64,000 nt of DNA from Alistipes sp. (GTDB lineage: Bacteria; Bacteroidota; Bacteroidia; Bacteroidales; Rikenellaceae). A model generated the notes under the pieces. That model was not told the DNA's origin, ran no database searches, and saw only the letters and a program-made list of their open reading frames with translations. The translations under genes were made by a program, and so were the position numbers. Position 1 is the stretch's first letter, and every line of letters begins with the position of its first letter. Below are positions 36,994 to 45,566 of the stretch, piece after piece. Location: the NCBI GenBank assembly GCA_017936685.1, contig JAGBFA010000013.1, positions 111,118 through 175,117 on the forward strand. Reading direction: 5' to 3'.

Positions 36994-37529
36994 TTTTTCG
37001 TGAAAAGGCGTCATTAGTGGCACCTCAATCATTGTCCCGAACGGGCAGTACGTCGAGTACAGCCCGTCCGGGACAATTTCATGTCGGCACCGCTACTAAC
37101 GCCTTTTGACGAAAAATTGGGTTGGTGGTTCTTTGGAGGTTTTCCGTGAAAAGCGGCATTCTACTGCCGCGCGCTTGCTCCGCCGAATAGGAAATACGTC
37201 AGTATGTCCTATCCGGCGGATCTTCGTTTGCGTGGTATAATACCGCTTTTGACGAAAAATTGTTTCTTTCCCGTGAAAAGGCATCATTTGCTTCCGCGCT
37301 CTTGTTCGTCCGAATAGGCAGTACGTCGAGTACAGCCTATCCGTCCTCACATCGTTTGCGTAGCAACTAATACCTTTTGACGAAAAAGAGGTGTGGTGCT
37401 TAGCTTGTTTTTTATGAAAATACCACACCTGCTTCCTCTCCTCGTCGCTCGCCAATGGGCAGTACGCCAGTACAGCCCATCGTCTCGCTCTGTCGGAGAG
37501 TCGCATCTGCGGCATTTTGATGAAAAAGG
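36993..37529 (+). repeat. Palindromic repeat cluster A7-A10 at the 3' end of the TPR lipoprotein gene
   Basis: Four family A units: A7 36993-37117, A8 37139-37260, A9 37266-37388, A10 37408-37529. Inner stems differ between units (ACGGGC/GCCCGT, ATAGGA/TCCTAT, ATAGGC/GCCTAT, ATGGGC/GCCCAT), each self-complementary. A10 is close to A3. A7 starts at the last base of the TAA stop. Confidence 0.87.
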
Positions 37530-37539
37530 GCGCATAATT

Positions 37540-37815
37540 CTTTGGAGTCTATTTCCACTCTGTCATTCTGAGTGGAACGTAGTGAAACGCAGAATCTGGT
37601 TGGAGACTATGTGCATGGACGATATGCCCATTCTGTCATTCTGAGGAGGACGGAACGTCCGACGTGAGAATCTCTCTTTTGGGCGGCAAGTTCCTGCGCG
37701 GCAGCCACCCTCTCGCCAGCGGGAGAGTTATTGCTTGACAAAAAAAGAGACTCTCACGTCGCAACTGCGTTGCTCCTCAGAATGACAGGAACAATGAAAA
37801 TCGTTTCCAAAGAAT
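37540..37815. repeat. Family B block with linker arms
   Basis: Begins with the linker AATTCTTTGGAGTCTATTTC and a type I copy, then a type II copy with the mini-hairpin GACGGAACGTCC (37648-37659) and its inverted partner with CAACTGCGTTG (37764-37775). Ends with the inverted linker TTTCCAAAGAATTATGCGC. No gene. Confidence 0.78.
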
Positions 37816-37822
37816 TATGCGC

Positions 37823-37949
37823 ACTTTTTCGTCAAAAGACGTTAGTTGCAAGCCGCACGTGAAAAATCCGCAGATGGGCTGTACTCGACGTACTGCCCAT
37901 TTGCGGATTTGATCGAGGCGAAGCAAATGACATCTTTTCACGAAAAAGC
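37823..37949 (-). repeat. Palindromic repeat unit A11
   Basis: Reverse-oriented family A unit, nearly identical to A1 when reversed; inner stem AAATCCGCA/TGCGGATTT around GTAC..GTAC. It faces a possible minus-strand small RNA that ends next to it. Confidence 0.85.
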
Positions 37950-37954
37950 AAAAA

Positions 37955-38176
37955 ACATAGTCGCACCTCTTGCGAGATGCGACTACTAACAAATATTACC
38001 TAACCTTTTACTAAACAAATATAGCTGTTGTCTCCCAACTATACTGTACCGAATAAACCTATGACACTTCTTTTATATGACGTTTTTAAAACATGCTTAT
38101 TGTTCTGTGAAACGATTTTTAATGATTTTCGTTTAGGGTTATTTTTGTTTCGTTTCACCTTTCTTTTGCAAATGTA
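37955..38176 (-). ncRNA. Candidate small RNA upstream of the TonB-type gene
   Basis: Minus strand: TACATTTG promoter box (38169-38176) with a TTTG 18 nt upstream, about 200 nt of A/T-rich non-coding sequence, then a hairpin AGTCGCATC..GGTGCGACT followed by TTTTTT (about 37955-37987). The 3' part has ACAGCTA, GGTTAGGT (37999-38006) and TTAGTAGT (37983-37990), the same order as in the candidate at 41620-41755. No open reading frame of note. Confidence 0.5.
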
Positions 38177-38406
38177 CTGAAAAATCTCGAAATACAAAAT
38201 ATTTCGACAAAAAAATATATACAAAACGAAAATTTTTATGATCAGCGGCATGAAAACGGTGCAGACTTCGGCGGCGGAGGGTAAATTTACGGAAGCGGTC
38301 GGACGGCTGACACCCCTTTTTGGTCGTTTCACCGACCGAAAGTCCGCAGGGTCGGAAATTTGTATTATCTTCGCGGTCGAAAATAAATAAAATCAATATA
38401 AGATAT

Positions 38407-41283
38407 ATGAAGAGATTATTTGTCATATTGTTGTCGTTATCGATAGCATCGTCGGCGTGGGCGCAAACGAGCAAGGTCACGGCAACGATCATCGACTCCG
38501 AGACGAAAGAGGGCGTCATAGGTGCCATCATCGAGTTAGTTTCGACTCGCAACAGCAACGTGCGCAAGCATCAGACATCGGGCTACGGCGGCAAGACCGA
38601 GATCACGGGCGTAGCCTACGGCGAATACACGGCCACAGTCTCGTTTATCGGTTACGAGAACTACACCGCCACGGTCAAGGTCGACAAGGCCGTCACGGCC
38701 TTGGGAACGATCGAGTTGAAGGTGGAGGCTACCCGCATCGACGCCGTGGTGAAGGAGGTGCAGTCGCTGCGCACGTCGCAGAACGGCGATACGGTGAGCT
38801 ACAACGCCGGCGCATTCAAGGTGGCGGCCGATGCCGATGTCGAGGGTCTGTTGAAGAAGATGCCCGGCATAACCATCACCAACGGCACGGTCGAGGCTCA
38901 GGGCGAGGAGGTCAAAAAGATCTTCGTCGACGGCAAGGAGTTCTTCGGCGAGGACGTGTCGACGGCCATCAACTCGCTGCCGGCGCAGGCCGTGGACAAG
39001 ATCGAGGTGTTCAACAAGCTGAGCGACAACGCCGAGTTCTCTGGTATGGACGACGGCGAGGGCTACAAAGCCATCAACATCATCACTCACAGCAATATGC
39101 GCCAGGGACAGTTCGGTAAGCTGTATGCCGGATACGGCTACCAGCCCGAGACCGACGACGTGACCTCTCACCATAAATATATGGCCGGCGGTAACGTCAA
39201 CATATTCAACAATTCGAGCCGTCTGTCGGTCATCGGCCTTTTGAATAACATCAACCAGCAGAACTTCTCGTTCGAGGATATCCTCGGCGTGTCGGGCTCG
39301 ACCGGCGGCCGCGGCGGCGGCATGGGACGCGGCGTAGGACAATATATGGTACGCCCGCAGAGCGGTGTGGCCAAAGTCGGATCGATCGGCATCAACTACT
39401 CCGACTCGTGGGGCGAGAACGACAAGGTCAAGCTCAACGGAAGCTACTTCTACAATCGCACCGACACGCGCAACATCAGCCGTTTGGAACGCTGGTACGA
39501 GGCTCCCTCGCCGATCGATACGCTCTGGCAGGAGGGCCGTTCGCAGACCATCAACAACAACCACCGTCTCAACCTGCGTCTGGACTGGCGCATATCCGAG
39601 AACCAGTCTTTGATGTCGCGCACGGGATTCAGCTATCAGAGCAACGATCCGTTCAGCCAGACCGCCGGCGTACAGTGGGGCGAGAGCGGCTACAACATCA
39701 TCAGCAACGGCAGCGATGCCGCCTCGGGAGCTTTCAACCTGCGTGAGTTCCTGTCGTACCGCGCCAAGTTGGGCAAGCCCGGACGCACGATCACCGTCGA
39801 TGCCAATGTCAACTGGCGCAACAACACCCGCAGTCGCACCAACAGCTACTCGACGCTCGAAACGCTGCTCGATACCGAGACGGGCGAGTACAATCCCGTT
39901 TTGAGATACGTATCATCGACGGCACCCTCCTCATCGTTGCGCTTAGAGGGCAACTTCACCTATACCGAGCCGGTATCGAAGTCGTCGCAGATCAGCTTCC
40001 AGTATCGCGCGGCGGTCAACAACCAGAATATCGACAAGACGGCATATATCACCGGCGCGGATTATGCGACGGACGGCCTTTTGCCCGATGCCTCGCTGTC
40101 GAGCGATACCGACAGCCGCTACATCACGCACCGCGTAGGTCCGGGCTTCCGCTATTCGAAGAACAAGAATACGCTCGTGGCCAACGTCTACTACCAGTAT
40201 TCGACACTCGACGGAGGTGTGCGCGGCTACGACATTAAGCGCAGCTACAACGATTTCACCTATTTCCTGATGGGCAATATCGCCATCAACCGCGAGAACA
40301 CCATACGACTGTTCATCATGTCGAATACGGAGAATCCGTCGGTCACCAACCTGCAAGACATCTACGACGTCTCGAACGCACAGTATCTGTCGAAGGGTAA
40401 CCCCGATCTGAATCCGGCCTACTCGCACCGCATCAACTTCCACTATGTCCGCTCCAATGTAGAAAAGGGACGCACCTTCATGTGGATGTTCTCGGCGCAG
40501 TTCACGCAGGATTACATCGGCTCGTCGATCTACTACAATAAACCCATCGTGGTCGACGGCGTGGAGTACAAGCCGCTGCAATACACCACATACGCCAATC
40601 TCGACGGCTACCGTTCGCTGCGCACGCACATAAGCTACGGCTTCCCGATCAACCCCATCAAGTGCAACCTCAATCTTATGGGCGGCGTAAGCTACACGCG
40701 CACCCCGTCGCTCGTCGACGACATGACCAACTTCGCAAGCAACCTCGGCTACGACGCCATGGTATCGCTCGGAAGCAACATCTCGGAGAACATCGACTTT
40801 ACGTTGCAGTGGAACGGCACCTACAACGATACCGAGAACTCGCTGGCCAGATCGGGCAAGAACCGATACTTCAACCACACGGCCACGGGTAATCTCAAAT
40901 GGGTGTTCTGGAAGGGCATGACTCTCACGCTCTCAGCCTCATACAATCAGTATGTAGGCTTCACCAACGACTACAACGAGAGCTACGTGCTCTGCAACGC
41001 CTACATCGGCAAGAAGGTATTTAAGAACCGACGCGGCGAGATCATGATCGGCGTCAACGACATATTCAACCAAAACACCTCGTTCGCCCGCACCATGAGC
41101 AGCGGCTATACGCAGAACTCGTGGAACAGCGTCGTGGGCCGTTACTACACCGTGCAGTTCACCTACAACCTGCGCCACTTCAACAAAGGCGCGTCGAACA
41201 ACATCGGCGACTACGACGGCATGGAGGTCAAGGGACGCCGTCCCTTCGGCGGCCGTCCGCCTATGGGACCTCCTCATAGATGA
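38407..41283 (+). CDS. TonB-dependent-receptor-like outer membrane beta-barrel protein
   Basis: 958 residues with signal peptide (1-20, SSAWA cleavage). N-terminal carboxypeptidase-regulatory-like Ig domain (about 22-110: GVIGAIIELVSTRN), a plug-like region (GLLKKMPGITITNG, FVDGKEFFGEDVSTAINSLPA, about 155-215) and a large C-terminal beta-barrel of the outer-membrane-protein family common in Bacteroidota. The plug shows the typical lead to TonB-type gating, though no clear TonB box is assigned. Ligand unknown; no SusD partner adjacent. The C-terminus is unusually Gly/Pro/Arg-rich (FGGRPPMGPPHR). A weak promoter (TATCTTCG) precedes it. Confidence 0.9.
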   Translation: MKRLFVILLSLSIASSAWAQTSKVTATIIDSETKEGVIGAIIELVSTRNSNVRKHQTSGYGGKTEITGVAYGEYTATVSFIGYENYTATVKVDKAVTALGTIELKVEATRIDAVVKEVQSLRTSQNGDTVSYNAGAFKVAADADVEGLLKKMPGITITNGTVEAQGEEVKKIFVDGKEFFGEDVSTAINSLPAQAVDKIEVFNKLSDNAEFSGMDDGEGYKAINIITHSNMRQGQFGKLYAGYGYQPETDDVTSHHKYMAGGNVNIFNNSSRLSVIGLLNNINQQNFSFEDILGVSGSTGGRGGGMGRGVGQYMVRPQSGVAKVGSIGINYSDSWGENDKVKLNGSYFYNRTDTRNISRLERWYEAPSPIDTLWQEGRSQTINNNHRLNLRLDWRISENQSLMSRTGFSYQSNDPFSQTAGVQWGESGYNIISNGSDAASGAFNLREFLSYRAKLGKPGRTITVDANVNWRNNTRSRTNSYSTLETLLDTETGEYNPVLRYVSSTAPSSSLRLEGNFTYTEPVSKSSQISFQYRAAVNNQNIDKTAYITGADYATDGLLPDASLSSDTDSRYITHRVGPGFRYSKNKNTLVANVYYQYSTLDGGVRGYDIKRSYNDFTYFLMGNIAINRENTIRLFIMSNTENPSVTNLQDIYDVSNAQYLSKGNPDLNPAYSHRINFHYVRSNVEKGRTFMWMFSAQFTQDYIGSSIYYNKPIVVDGVEYKPLQYTTYANLDGYRSLRTHISYGFPINPIKCNLNLMGGVSYTRTPSLVDDMTNFASNLGYDAMVSLGSNISENIDFTLQWNGTYNDTENSLARSGKNRYFNHTATGNLKWVFWKGMTLTLSASYNQYVGFTNDYNESYVLCNAYIGKKVFKNRRGEIMIGVNDIFNQNTSFARTMSSGYTQNSWNSVVGRYYTVQFTYNLRHFNKGASNNIGDYDGMEVKGRRPFGGRPPMGPPHR

Positions 41284-41384
41284 TAATCGACCGAACATAG
41301 TGCGCCGATGCTTTCAGGCATCGGCGCATTTGTTTGCGTTGCTCCGCTTAACACGGCATACTGTGCCCTGTCATTTCGAGCGTA

Positions 41385-41530
41385 AGCGAGAAATCTGTGC
41401 GCGACTATTTTCGCAGTCCTGTCATTCTGAACGTAACGCAGTGGAGTGAAGAATCTGGTTGGGGAAGGCATAACATATCGACCATGCACATCGTCCCCAA
41501 CCAGATTCCTCACTGTGTTCGGAATGACAT
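41385..41530. repeat. Family B type I palindrome downstream of the TonB-type gene
   Basis: TGTCATTCTGAACG..GTGGAGTGAAGAATC..GGTTGGGGA and its inverse TCCCCAACCAGATTCCTC..GGAATGACA form a long imperfect palindrome from about 41419 to 41527, preceded by GCGCGACTATTTTCGCAGTC. Confidence 0.75.
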
Positions 41531-41599
41531 GTCAGATCGGAGTATGTCGGTAGATGCTGCGTGAAATAAATGAATAATTTTTTTTAAGTCACATACTAT

Positions 41600-41755
41600 T
41601 TTGGCATGGGCTTTGCGTTTTACTCATACAGCTACGTTGATAAACGAGACAACGTGGTTAGGTTTCTTCATTTATTTAAGTTTGGGTTAGTAGTTTTACA
41701 GAATTTGTTTCTGGGAGGCGGACGGCAATCGTGAGATTCCCGTCCGTTTTTTTAT
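41600..41755 (+). ncRNA. Candidate small RNA with strong terminator
   Basis: Stretch with ACAGCTA (41628-41634), GGTTAGGT (41656-41663) and TTAGTAGT (41687-41694), then a 12-bp terminator hairpin (41719-41730 with 41735-41746, GTGA loop) and a 7-T run. A perfect 13-bp inverted repeat AGTTTTACAGAAT/ATTCTGTAAAACT (41692-41704, 41760-41772) encloses the terminator. It lies over 300 bp after the nearest upstream stop. No clear TAnnTTTG box, so the 5' end is a guess. Confidence 0.5.
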
Positions 41756-41858
41756 TTATATTCTGTAAAACTATGACGACTCCGGCGGCGTGGCAGAGTT
41801 ATCTGCGGTGTCGAGGGCGGACAGATGCGCTGCCGCTGCGGCATAAAGGCCGAATATA

Positions 41859-41890
41859 TTTGGCATTGCTGTCGTTTATGGCTATCTTTG
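41859..41890 (+). promoter_or_regulatory. Promoter for the prolyl-tRNA deacylase gene
   Basis: TTTG (41859-41862), 20 nt, TATCTTTG (41883-41890). The ATG at 41895 falls where transcription should begin. Confidence 0.7.
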
Positions 41891-41894
41891 CACC

Positions 41895-42386
41895 ATGCAG
41901 AGACGTGAAAAGGTTTTCGCCTACCTGGACGGCAGAGGCATAGAGTATGACTGGTACGAGCACCCCGAGGCTCCGACGATAGAGATCGCGCGCCGCTGGT
42001 GGCACGACGACGGCTCGAAGCATTGCAAGAATCTCTTTTTCCGCAATCACAAGGGCAACCGCCACTACTTGGTGGTCTTCGACTGCGAGCGCGAGCTGGC
42101 CATACATGATCTCGAACAGCGTCTGCATCAGGGCAAGCTGTCGTTCGCCTCGCCCGAGCGCATGGAGCGATGGCTGGGGCTGCTGCCCGGGTCGGTGTCG
42201 CCGTTCGGGCTGATCAACGACGAGGCGAACCACGTATATCTGTTTCTCGACGAGAATCTGAAACGCTATCCCTCGCTGAGCTTCCACCCCAACGACAACC
42301 GTGCGACGGTGGTCATCTCGCGTGAGCAGTTCGAGCGTTACCTCGCGCAGGTGGGCAATGCCTACGAATACATATCGTTATATTGA
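41895..42386 (+). CDS. Prolyl-tRNA deacylase/YbaK-EbsC family protein (ProXp-like)
   Basis: 163 residues. The editing-domain fold hydrolyses mischarged Ala- or Cys-tRNA(Pro) in trans. Seen: KHCKNLFFRNHKGNRHYLVV with the conserved Lys, and LLPGSVSPFGLINDE with the GxxxP-type loop. Standalone ProXp length fits. The start lies 4 bp after the predicted -7 box, so the mRNA is probably leaderless or the true start is further downstream. The last 9 bp overlap the convergent rfbB gene. Confidence 0.88.
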   Translation: MQRREKVFAYLDGRGIEYDWYEHPEAPTIEIARRWWHDDGSKHCKNLFFRNHKGNRHYLVVFDCERELAIHDLEQRLHQGKLSFASPERMERWLGLLPGSVSPFGLINDEANHVYLFLDENLKRYPSLSFHPNDNRATVVISREQFERYLAQVGNAYEYISLY

Positions 42387-43445
42387 TCTGTCGCGACGGC
42401 CGTATACCTCCTCGTAGTAGCGCATGTAGTCGCCCGAGGTGACCGAGTCGATCCACGCTTCATTGTCGAGATACCAACGCACGGTGCGCTCGATGCCCTC
42501 GGCGAATGTTATCGAGGGTCGCCAGCCTAATTCGCGTTGCAGCTTCGACGAGTCGATGGCGTAACGCAGGTCGTGACCGGCACGATCCTCGACGAATGTT
42601 ATCAGCGACAGGCTCTCGCCCTCGGCGCGCCCCAACAGCCGGTCGGCGGCGGCGATCAGCATGCGCACCAGGTCGATGTTGCTGCACTCGTTGTTCCCAC
42701 CTATATTATATGTCTCGCCGGCGCGTCCCCGATGCAGAATCGCATCGATGGCGCGGGCGTGATCCTCCACATGCAGCCAGTCGCGGACGTTCTCTCCGCG
42801 GCCGTAGACGGGTATCGCGCGTCGGTGACGTATGTTGTTTATCGTCAGCGGTATCAGCTTCTCGGGAAACTGATATGCACCGTAGTTGTTCGAGCAGTTG
42901 CTGATGAGTGTCGGCATGCCGTAGGTGTCGTGATATGCGCGCACGAAGTGGTCGGACGAGGCCTTCGATGCCGAGTAGGGCGAGTGGGGATCGTAGCGCG
43001 TCGACTCGTCGAACTTGCCGCCGTCGAGCGGCAGTGCGCCGTAGACCTCGTCGGTGGATACGTGATAGAACATCTTGCCTTGCCACTCTCCGTGCCAGCA
43101 GTCGCGTGCCGCCTGCAACAGGCTGAGAGTGCCCATGACGTTGGTGCGGGCGAAGACAAACGGATCGAGTATCGAGCGGTCCACGTGGCTCTCGGCCGCG
43201 AGGTTGACGATGCCGTCGATCTCGTTGTCGCGGATCGTGCGGCATACCAGATCGTAGTCGCAGATGTCGCCCTTGACGAAGGCGTAGTTGGGGCGCGTCT
43301 CCACGTCGCTGAGGTTGGCCGGATTGCCGGCATAGGTCAATTTGTCGAGATTGACTATGCGGCAGTCGGGGTATCTCTCCACGAAGTGCCGCACGAGGTG
43401 ACTGCCGATGAATCCGGCCCCGCCGGTGATGAGAATGTTTCGCAT
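42378..43445 (-). CDS. rfbB: dTDP-glucose 4,6-dehydratase
   Basis: 355 residues. Second step of dTDP-L-rhamnose synthesis. NAD-binding GGAGFIGSHL (8-17), catalytic TDE triad (131-133) in HVSTDEVYG, and YSASK with Tyr157 and Lys161. Full length. Last gene of the rfbA-C-D-aminotransferase-rfbB run. Confidence 0.96.
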   Translation of the reverse strand: MRNILITGGAGFIGSHLVRHFVERYPDCRIVNLDKLTYAGNPANLSDVETRPNYAFVKGDICDYDLVCRTIRDNEIDGIVNLAAESHVDRSILDPFVFARTNVMGTLSLLQAARDCWHGEWQGKMFYHVSTDEVYGALPLDGGKFDESTRYDPHSPYSASKASSDHFVRAYHDTYGMPTLISNCSNNYGAYQFPEKLIPLTINNIRHRRAIPVYGRGENVRDWLHVEDHARAIDAILHRGRAGETYNIGGNNECSNIDLVRMLIAAADRLLGRAEGESLSLITFVEDRAGHDLRYAIDSSKLQRELGWRPSITFAEGIERTVRWYLDNEAWIDSVTSGDYMRYYEEVYGRRDRSI

Positions 43446-43457
43446 GGCTCTGTGCTC

Positions 43458-44672
43458 TTATTGTCGCTGTTTGTGCATCGTGTTGCCGGGATAGGCCTCC
43501 AAGGCCTTGCCCAGCAGGAATATGGCGTGGCGCAGATCCTCCTTTTTGAGCGTGTAGGATATGCGCACCTCGTCGTGACCCTTGTCGGGATCGGAGTAGA
43601 AGCCCGAGGCCGGTGCCATCATTATGGTCGCGCCGTCGTAGGAGAACTCTCTAAGGCACCATTCGCAGAAACGGTCGCTGTCGTCGATGGGCAGCCGCGC
43701 CACGGTGTAGAACGCACCCATGGGTATGGGCGAATATACGCCGTCGATGCGGTTGAGTCCGTCTATCAGACAGTTGCGGCGTTCGATATACTCCTCGTAG
43801 GTATGTATCGAGTAGCTGCGCGGCGCATCGAGCGAGGCTTCGGCTATGATCTGGCCTATGAGCGGCGGGCTGAGGCGTGCCTGACAGAATTTCATGACGG
43901 CATTGCGCAGCTCGCGGTTCTTGGTTATCAGCGCGCCGATGCGTATGCCGCACTCCGAGTAGCGTTTCGACACCGAGTCGATCAGCACCACATTCTGTTC
44001 GATACCCTCCAAATGACAGGCCGAAATATATGGCGAGCCGGTGTAGATGAACTCGCGGTAGACCTCGTCGGAGAAGAGGAACAGATCGTATTTGGCCACA
44101 AGATCGCGTATGCGGTTCATCTCCTTGCGCGTATAGAGGTAGCCCGTGGGGTTGTTGGGGTTGCATATCATTATGCCGCGCGTGCGCGGCGTGATGAGAC
44201 GCTCGAACTCGTCGACCGACGGCAGGGCGAAGCCCTCGTCGATGGAGGTGGTGATGGGGCGTATCACCGCGCCTGCCGATATGGCGAATGCCATGTAGTT
44301 GGCGTATGCCGGTTCGGGCACGATGATCTCGTCGCCCGGGTTGAGGCACGCCATGAATGCGAACAGAACGGCCTCGCTGCCGCCCGTGGTGATGATGATG
44401 TCGTCGGCCGATACCTTGATCTGATATTGGTCGTAGTAACCGGTCAGCTTCTCTCTGAGCGAGCGGAAACCGTCGCTGGGGCTGTACTCCAACACCCGGC
44501 GGTCGATATGCCGCATGGCATCGAGTCCCTCGTCGGGCGAGGGCAGGTCGGGCTGGCCGATGTTGAGACGATATATTTTCGTGCCGCGCGCTTCGGCCGC
44601 CTCGGCCAGCGGATAGAGTTTGCGTATGGGCGAGGAGGGCATCATGCAGGCACGCTGCGAAATGTTCGGCAT
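43458..44672 (-). CDS. Class I/II PLP-dependent aminotransferase
   Basis: 404 residues, fold type I aspartate-aminotransferase group. PLP Lys236 in IDSVSKRYSECGIR, the Asp of SDEVYREF (202), and NPNNPTG (171-177) are present. It is not of the DegT/sugar-aminotransferase class, so its place among rhamnose genes does not make it a nucleotide-sugar enzyme; amino-acid metabolism is more likely. 15-bp gap from rfbD. Confidence 0.9.
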   Translation of the reverse strand: MPNISQRACMMPSSPIRKLYPLAEAAEARGTKIYRLNIGQPDLPSPDEGLDAMRHIDRRVLEYSPSDGFRSLREKLTGYYDQYQIKVSADDIIITTGGSEAVLFAFMACLNPGDEIIVPEPAYANYMAFAISAGAVIRPITTSIDEGFALPSVDEFERLITPRTRGIMICNPNNPTGYLYTRKEMNRIRDLVAKYDLFLFSDEVYREFIYTGSPYISACHLEGIEQNVVLIDSVSKRYSECGIRIGALITKNRELRNAVMKFCQARLSPPLIGQIIAEASLDAPRSYSIHTYEEYIERRNCLIDGLNRIDGVYSPIPMGAFYTVARLPIDDSDRFCEWCLREFSYDGATIMMAPASGFYSDPDKGHDEVRISYTLKKEDLRHAIFLLGKALEAYPGNTMHKQRQ

Positions 44673-44687
44673 AGTTGTTTGTTTCTT

Positions 44688-45566
44688 TTAATGTGTTAGT
44701 TTCAAATCGTTTATGCGCTCGACGCATCTTGCGAGCGACTCTTTCCATCGGGGTATCGACACCCCCGTCTCGCGCTTTATGCGGCCGGTGTCGAGCACCG
44801 AGTATGCGGGACGTCGTGCCGCCGAGGGGCGTGCGCTGCTCGGGCACGGATCGATGCGGCAGCCCTCGATACCGGCCTGCCGCAGGATCTCCGCGGCGAA
44901 GTCGTATCGCGAGCACTCGCCCTCGTCGGAGTAGTGATATATGCCCGACATCTTGCGCCATGCACCGCTGTCGATGATGCCGACGATGGCTTCGGCCAGA
45001 TCGGGAGCGTATGTCGGCGAGCCGATCTGATCGTCGACCACCTCTATTCGCTCGCGGCTGTGCGCCAGAGAGAGTATCGTGCGGCAGAAGTTGCGCCCCC
45101 AGGGCGAGTAGAGCCACGAGGTGCGTATGACGATGGCATCGTCATAACGCAAGGCCTCCCGCTCGCCTGCGGCCTTCGTGCTGCCGTAGACGTTGAGCGG
45201 CGAGATCGGATCGTGCTCGGTGTAGGGGCGTGTGCGGCCGTCGGCACCGAATACGAAATCGGTCGATATGTGTATGAGCTTCGCGCCGTGCCGGTGTGCC
45301 GCGTCGCTCAGTGCGGCTACGGCCGTCGCATTGACCGACATGGCCGTTGCGGCATCTCTCTCGGCCTGCTCGACATCGGTGTATGCCGCGCAGTTGACGA
45401 TAATGTCGGTCGGGTTCTCTGCCATGTATCGCTCCACGGCCTCGGCATCGGTGATGTCGAGCCTCGTGCGTCCGACGGCCGTGTAGCGGTTGGCCGAGAG
45501 TGCCGAGGCCTCCGTGAGTGCCCGGGCGAGCTGGCCGCTGCCGCCGGTGATGAGTATGTCAAGCAT
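44688..45566 (-). CDS. rfbD: dTDP-4-dehydrorhamnose reductase
   Basis: 292 residues. Final step to dTDP-L-rhamnose. N-terminal ITGGSGQLARAL NAD(P)-binding motif, NCAAYTDVEQAE, STDFVFGADG and YGSTKAAGE with the catalytic Tyr/Lys. Overlaps rfbC by 8 bp. Confidence 0.95.
   Translation of the reverse strand: MLDILITGGSGQLARALTEASALSANRYTAVGRTRLDITDAEAVERYMAENPTDIIVNCAAYTDVEQAERDAATAMSVNATAVAALSDAAHRHGAKLIHISTDFVFGADGRTRPYTEHDPISPLNVYGSTKAAGEREALRYDDAIVIRTSWLYSPWGRNFCRTILSLAHSRERIEVVDDQIGSPTYAPDLAEAIVGIIDSGAWRKMSGIYHYSDEGECSRYDFAAEILRQAGIEGCRIDPCPSSARPSAARRPAYSVLDTGRIKRETGVSIPRWKESLARCVERINDLKLTH

Noticed and set aside
43458-44672. Nucleotide-sugar aminotransferase of the rhamnose locus
   Set aside because: Motifs belong to the aspartate-aminotransferase group, not DegT/DnrJ/EryC1.
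42537-44699. 720-codon plus-strand open frame across rfbB and the aminotransferase gene
   Set aside because: Spans two genes with clear motifs on the other strand; composition is typical of an antisense shadow.
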